A stretch of 64,000 bases of DNA from Actinoplanes derwentensis. GTDB taxonomy: Bacteria > Actinomycetota > Actinomycetes > Mycobacteriales > Micromonosporaceae. A program made the position numbers and the translations under genes. The notes under the pieces were generated by a model that worked only from the letters and a program-made list of their open reading frames with translations, did no database searches and had not been told where the DNA came from. Where the stretch lies: NCBI RefSeq assembly GCF_900104725.1, contig NZ_LT629758.1, positions 3,720,001 through 3,784,000 of the forward strand. The letters run 5' to 3'. Every line of letters begins with the position of its first letter. The first letter of the stretch is position 1. Of the stretch, positions 61,133 through 64,000 are shown piece after piece.

Positions 61133-62737
61133 GTGATCTCCGTGCCTCTCCGTATCGCCCTGTTGTCGTATCGCAGCAAGCCGCACAGCGGGGGCCAGGG
61201 GATCTATGTACGGCACCTCTCCCGGGAACTGGTAGGGCTCGGGCACCAGGTAGAGGTCTTCTCCGGGCCGCCGTTGCCGGAGTTGGACGAAGGTGTCGGG
61301 CTGACCGTTCTGCCGAGTCTCGATCTTTATCGGGACTCTGATCCGTTTCGGACGCCTCGGCGCGAGGAATTCACGTCGGCCGTTGATGTGCTCGAGTTCG
61401 CGGCCATGTGTACGGGGGCGTTTCCGGAACCGTTGACGTTTTCGCTTCGGGCCTGGCTGCATCTGAAGGAGCGGTTGGGCGAGTTCGACATCGTTCACGA
61501 CAATCAGTGCCTGGGGTACGGGCTGTTGCCGCTCGGGCGGCTGGGAACGCCACTGGTGGCGACCATTCATCATCCGATCACCGTGGACCGGGATCTGGAA
61601 CTGGCGGCCGCGCCGGACTGGAAGCGGCGGATGTCGCTGCGGCGGTGGTACGCGTTCACCCGGATGCAGGGGCGGGTAGCGAAGCGTCTGCCCTGGTTGA
61701 CCACGGTTTCGAATGCGGCCCGGGACGAGATCGTCGAGGCGTTCGGGGTTTCTCCGGAGCAGCTGAGTGTCATCGGGGTCGGCGTCGACACCGACACGTT
61801 CAAGCCGGCGGGACAAGAGCAGCCGAGGAGGATCCCAGCGGGAGACCCGGCCGGTGAGAGCGCCGGAGGAAGCACGGCCGGTGAGGACACGCCTAGGAGC
61901 ACGGCGGCTGAGGACACGGGTGGGAGCCCGGCGAGCGAGGACACAGTTGGAGACGGGGCCGGTGAAGGCACGGCCGAAAGCACGATCAGCGCGAGCACGA
62001 CCGACGCCAGCCCGGCCAGTGAGGGCACGACCGTCGGTGAGAGCACTGCCACTGGTGAGAGCACTGCCGGAGGCATGGCGGGCGAGCACACGGCCGGGCG
62101 CGTGGTCGGGGGCGCTGCCGGGAAAGGCTCTGGGGAACGAGGGCGGATTGTTTCGGTGGCTAGTGCCGACGTGCCGCTCAAAGGGCTTCCGGAGCTGATC
62201 GAAGCGGTGGCCAAGCTTCGGGCTGAACGCGACGTCGAACTTGTCGTGGTCGGCACGGCGCGGCCGGATGGTCCCGCTGCCCAGGCGATCGGACGGTTGG
62301 GGCTGGGGGAATCGGTTCGGTTCGTCTCCGGGATCACTGACGAGGAACTTGCTGATCTTTTCCGGTCGGCGACGGTCGCTGCGGTGCCGTCTCGGTACGA
62401 GGGGTTCTCGCTGCCTGCGGTTGAGGCGATGGCGTGTGGGATTCCGCTGGTCGTCACCACCGCCGGGGCGCTGCCGGAGGTGGCCGGGCCGGACGGGCTG
62501 GCGTCTCTGCATGTGCCGCCGGGTGATGCCGGGGCATTGGCCGCGGCGATCGGGCGGCTGCTCGACGATGGGGATCTGCGCCGCCGGCTCGGTGCGGAGG
62601 GTCGCAAGCGGGTGGTTGAACATTTCACTTGGCGGCGGACCGCGATCCGGACCGCCGAGTGGTACTCCGAGGCGATCGCGGCGAAAATCCAGGCCCGAGA
62701 GTCCGCGAAGCCGCGAGCGGCCGCGAAGCCCCGATAG
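61133..62737 (+). CDS. GT4 glycosyltransferase with interdomain low-complexity insertion
   Basis: Protein of 534 residues with two Rossmann-type halves of a GT-B fold. The N-terminal half (about 1-225) has GGQGIYVRHLSRELVGLGH and THHP-like IHHP; the C-terminal half (about 335-515) has DVPLKGLPELIEAV, LVVVGTARPDG and the donor-site motif SRYEGFSLPAVEAMACG. Between them is an insertion of about 105 residues (about 228-333), almost only Gly, Ala, Glu, Ser, Thr and Asp, with repeated elements such as AGEDT, ASEDT and GESTA. Related enzymes join the two halves directly. It may be a flexible linker from repeat growth. Confidence 0.85.
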   Translation: MISVPLRIALLSYRSKPHSGGQGIYVRHLSRELVGLGHQVEVFSGPPLPELDEGVGLTVLPSLDLYRDSDPFRTPRREEFTSAVDVLEFAAMCTGAFPEPLTFSLRAWLHLKERLGEFDIVHDNQCLGYGLLPLGRLGTPLVATIHHPITVDRDLELAAAPDWKRRMSLRRWYAFTRMQGRVAKRLPWLTTVSNAARDEIVEAFGVSPEQLSVIGVGVDTDTFKPAGQEQPRRIPAGDPAGESAGGSTAGEDTPRSTAAEDTGGSPASEDTVGDGAGEGTAESTISASTTDASPASEGTTVGESTATGESTAGGMAGEHTAGRVVGGAAGKGSGERGRIVSVASADVPLKGLPELIEAVAKLRAERDVELVVVGTARPDGPAAQAIGRLGLGESVRFVSGITDEELADLFRSATVAAVPSRYEGFSLPAVEAMACGIPLVVTTAGALPEVAGPDGLASLHVPPGDAGALAAAIGRLLDDGDLRRRLGAEGRKRVVEHFTWRRTAIRTAEWYSEAIAAKIQARESAKPRAAAKPR

Positions 62738-62934
62738 TCCGGGGACTGGGAAGACCCCGGAAAAGCCGAAAGCCGCAAAACCCGGTACCACCGAAATGAC
62801 ACGACAACCCGAGAAGCCGAAATCCGGGCAGCCGGGAGATCAGGAACGCGGGAACGCGGGAGACCGAGCGGCCGGGATAGACCGGGGAGCCGGGCAGTAC
62901 GGGAACGACAAGCGCCGAAGAAAGGTACAACGAC
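62738..62934. other. Repeat-like intergenic region
   Basis: 197 bp with many GCCGGGA/GCCGAAA-like phrases (for example AAAAGCCGAAAGCCGCAAAA and GGGAACGCGGGAGACC). It carries no recognisable gene. The region may be decayed repeat or coding tail of the glycosyltransferase, since that protein also ends in AKPR repeats. Confidence 0.45.
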
Positions 62935-63657
62935 ATGCTGACCGTCGACTATGACCGGCTGGACGTGCGGCCGGGGATGCGGGTCCTGGACCTGGGATGC
63001 GGCGAGGGCCGGCACACGTTCGAGGCGTACCGGCGGGGGGCCGACGTCGTGGCTCTCGACCTGAACGTCACGGATCTCGCCACTACTCGCCAGTGGTGTG
63101 CGGCGATGGCTTTGGAAGGTGAGGCGCCGGCTACGGCGAGCGCGACCACCGTACAAGGCAATCTGTTGTCCTTGCCTTTTCCGGATGCCAGTTTTGATCG
63201 GGTGATCGCGTCTGAGGTGCTGGAGCACATTCCGGATGACGTGACGGCTATCGCCGAGTTGACGCGGGTGCTGCGGCCGGGTGGGCTGGCGGCGGTGACG
63301 GTGCCGCGGTGGCTGCCGGAGCGGGTGTGCTGGGCGCTGTCCGATGAGTACCACGCCAACGAAGGTGGGCACATCCGCATCTACAAAGAGGATGAGCTGG
63401 CCGGACGGCTGCGGGACGCGGGGCTGACGGTGACCGGTAACGGGTTCGCGCATGCGCTGCACAGTCCGTACTGGTGGCTGAAATGTGCCATCGGGGATTC
63501 GGCACCGACTCGGGCGTACCACCGCCTTCTGGTGTGGGACATCGTCGACAAACCGGTCTTCACTCGGGTGCTGGAGCAGGCGCTGAACCCGTTGATCGGT
63601 AAGAGTGTGGTCATCTACCTGCAGAAGGAGGAGGTGCTCGCGGGTGTCGGTGCCTGA
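62935..63657 (+). CDS. Class I SAM-dependent methyltransferase
   Basis: Protein of 240 residues with the SAM motifs VLDLGCGEGRHTFEAYRRG (I, about 17-35), VVALDLNVTDL (II), GNLLSLPFPDASFDRVIASEVLEHI (III/IV) and LTRVLRPGGLAAVTVP. The C-terminal part (HSPYWWLKCAIGD) adds a small lid. It is in line with the glycosyltransferase and prenyltransferase-like genes, suggesting a modified glycan or lipid pathway. The next gene overlaps its end by 14 nt. Confidence 0.88.
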   Translation: MLTVDYDRLDVRPGMRVLDLGCGEGRHTFEAYRRGADVVALDLNVTDLATTRQWCAAMALEGEAPATASATTVQGNLLSLPFPDASFDRVIASEVLEHIPDDVTAIAELTRVLRPGGLAAVTVPRWLPERVCWALSDEYHANEGGHIRIYKEDELAGRLRDAGLTVTGNGFAHALHSPYWWLKCAIGDSAPTRAYHRLLVWDIVDKPVFTRVLEQALNPLIGKSVVIYLQKEEVLAGVGA

Positions 63658-64000
63658 CCTGCCGGGCGTGCTGAGCGCCGACGACATCCGGGCCACCGTC
63701 GCGAGTATCGCCGCTGTTCAGGAGCCGGACGGCCTGATTCCGTGGGAACCGGGGCAACAGGCCGACCCGTGGGATCACGTGGAGGCCGCGATGGCTCTGG
63801 ACGTCGGCGGGGAGACCGCGCGGGCGGTGGCCGCCTATGACTGGCTGCGGCGCAATCAGCGGACGGACGGATCCTGGGCTTCCCGGTACCAGCATGACGG
63901 TGCCGTCGCGGACTCCACTGCGGAGACGAATCATGCCGCCTATCTCGCGGTGGGCTGCTGGCATCACTGGCTGTGTACCGGGGACGACGGTTTCCTGGAG
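63644..64000 (+). CDS. Prenyltransferase/squalene-cyclase-like protein, N-terminal part
   Basis: Open frame from GTG 63644 to the window end, 119 residues. The segment IAAVQEPDGLIPWEPGQQAD followed by YDWLRRNQRTDGSWASRY resembles the QW-type repeats of prenyltransferase and squalene/oxidosqualene cyclase-like proteins (Q-x-x-D-G-x-W). It overlaps the methyltransferase stop by 14 nt, so it is translationally coupled. No active-site motif is yet visible because the gene continues beyond the window. In actinobacteria such genes often follow a GT4 and a methyltransferase. Confidence 0.65.
   Translation, partial: MSVPDLPGVLSADDIRATVASIAAVQEPDGLIPWEPGQQADPWDHVEAAMALDVGGETARAVAAYDWLRRNQRTDGSWASRYQHDGAVADSTAETNHAAYLAVGCWHHWLCTGDDGFLE

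Overview
The window is GC-rich DNA from a high-GC actinomycete. GTG and TTG starts are frequent, ATGA/GTGA stop-start overlaps are common, and several families are typical of Actinobacteria (SARP-type regulator, PknB-like kinase, DUF1990, TIGR03089, DUF732 lipoprotein, CE1758/CE1759 LLM-flavin pair). An Actinoplanes/Micromonosporaceae-like chromosome is my inference; there is no rRNA or tRNA to confirm it. I see no transposase, integrase, CRISPR array or prophage block, so this looks like ordinary chromosomal arm or accessory DNA.

Layout. 0-4.2 kb: 3' end of a gamma-glutamyltransferase gene, an amidohydrolase with odd low-complexity insertions, a TauE/SafE exporter and a SnoaL-like protein. 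4.2-7.3 kb: a GNAT acetyltransferase, then a minus-strand catabolic block (MBL-fold hydrolase, cupin, VanB-type reductase) whose two promoters share a VanR-like double operator. 7.3-16 kb: membrane protein, SMI1/KNR4 protein, FAD oxidase, cupins, a deazaflavin-type reductase, and a divergent pair of regulators (alpha/beta-hydrolase-LuxR and a large SARP/AAA regulator). 16-27 kb: LLM/FMN reductase pair, RNA ligase, secreted and membrane proteins, Ser/Thr kinase, beta-lactamase-like hydrolase, deaminase. 27.1-31.3 kb: a five-gene ECF sigma / anti-sigma / ABC transporter operon. 31.4-36.6 kb: an HtrA-like protease and several small secreted or hypothetical proteins. 36.6-43.2 kb: phenylacetate degradation operon paaN-A-B-C-D-E plus a GNAT, with a divergent TetR regulator. 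43.3-50.3 kb: heme peroxidase-LysM fusion, iolB, DOPA-dioxygenase-like enzyme, TerC, APC permease. 50.4-54.7 kb: small membrane protein, ABC-2 exporter, secreted HExxH metallopeptidase. 55-60.6 kb: cyclase, a MerR/VIT-VWA operon, and a membrane-anchored ricin-type lectin. 61-64 kb: glycosyltransferase, methyltransferase and prenyltransferase-like genes, the last cut by the window end.

The recurring unusual theme is repeat expansion. Short tandem repeats (7, 13/52, 15, 27 and 34 bp) fill intergenic gaps, and in-frame repeats or low-complexity blocks are inserted into conserved enzymes (GNAT heptads, amidohydrolase, glycosyltransferase, a secreted protein). A dispersed element of about 140 bp occurs twice, each time in a convergent gene gap, and a 132-bp MITE-like element has 15-bp perfect terminal inverted repeats.

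The best leads for unusual biology are the MerR/VIT-VWA operon with its leaderless double-palindrome promoter, the catalytically degenerate hydrolase-LuxR sensor facing the SARP gene, the paired VanR-like operators, the convergent-gap repeat, the RNA ligase, and the heme peroxidase-LysM fusion. None of these was tested by database search.
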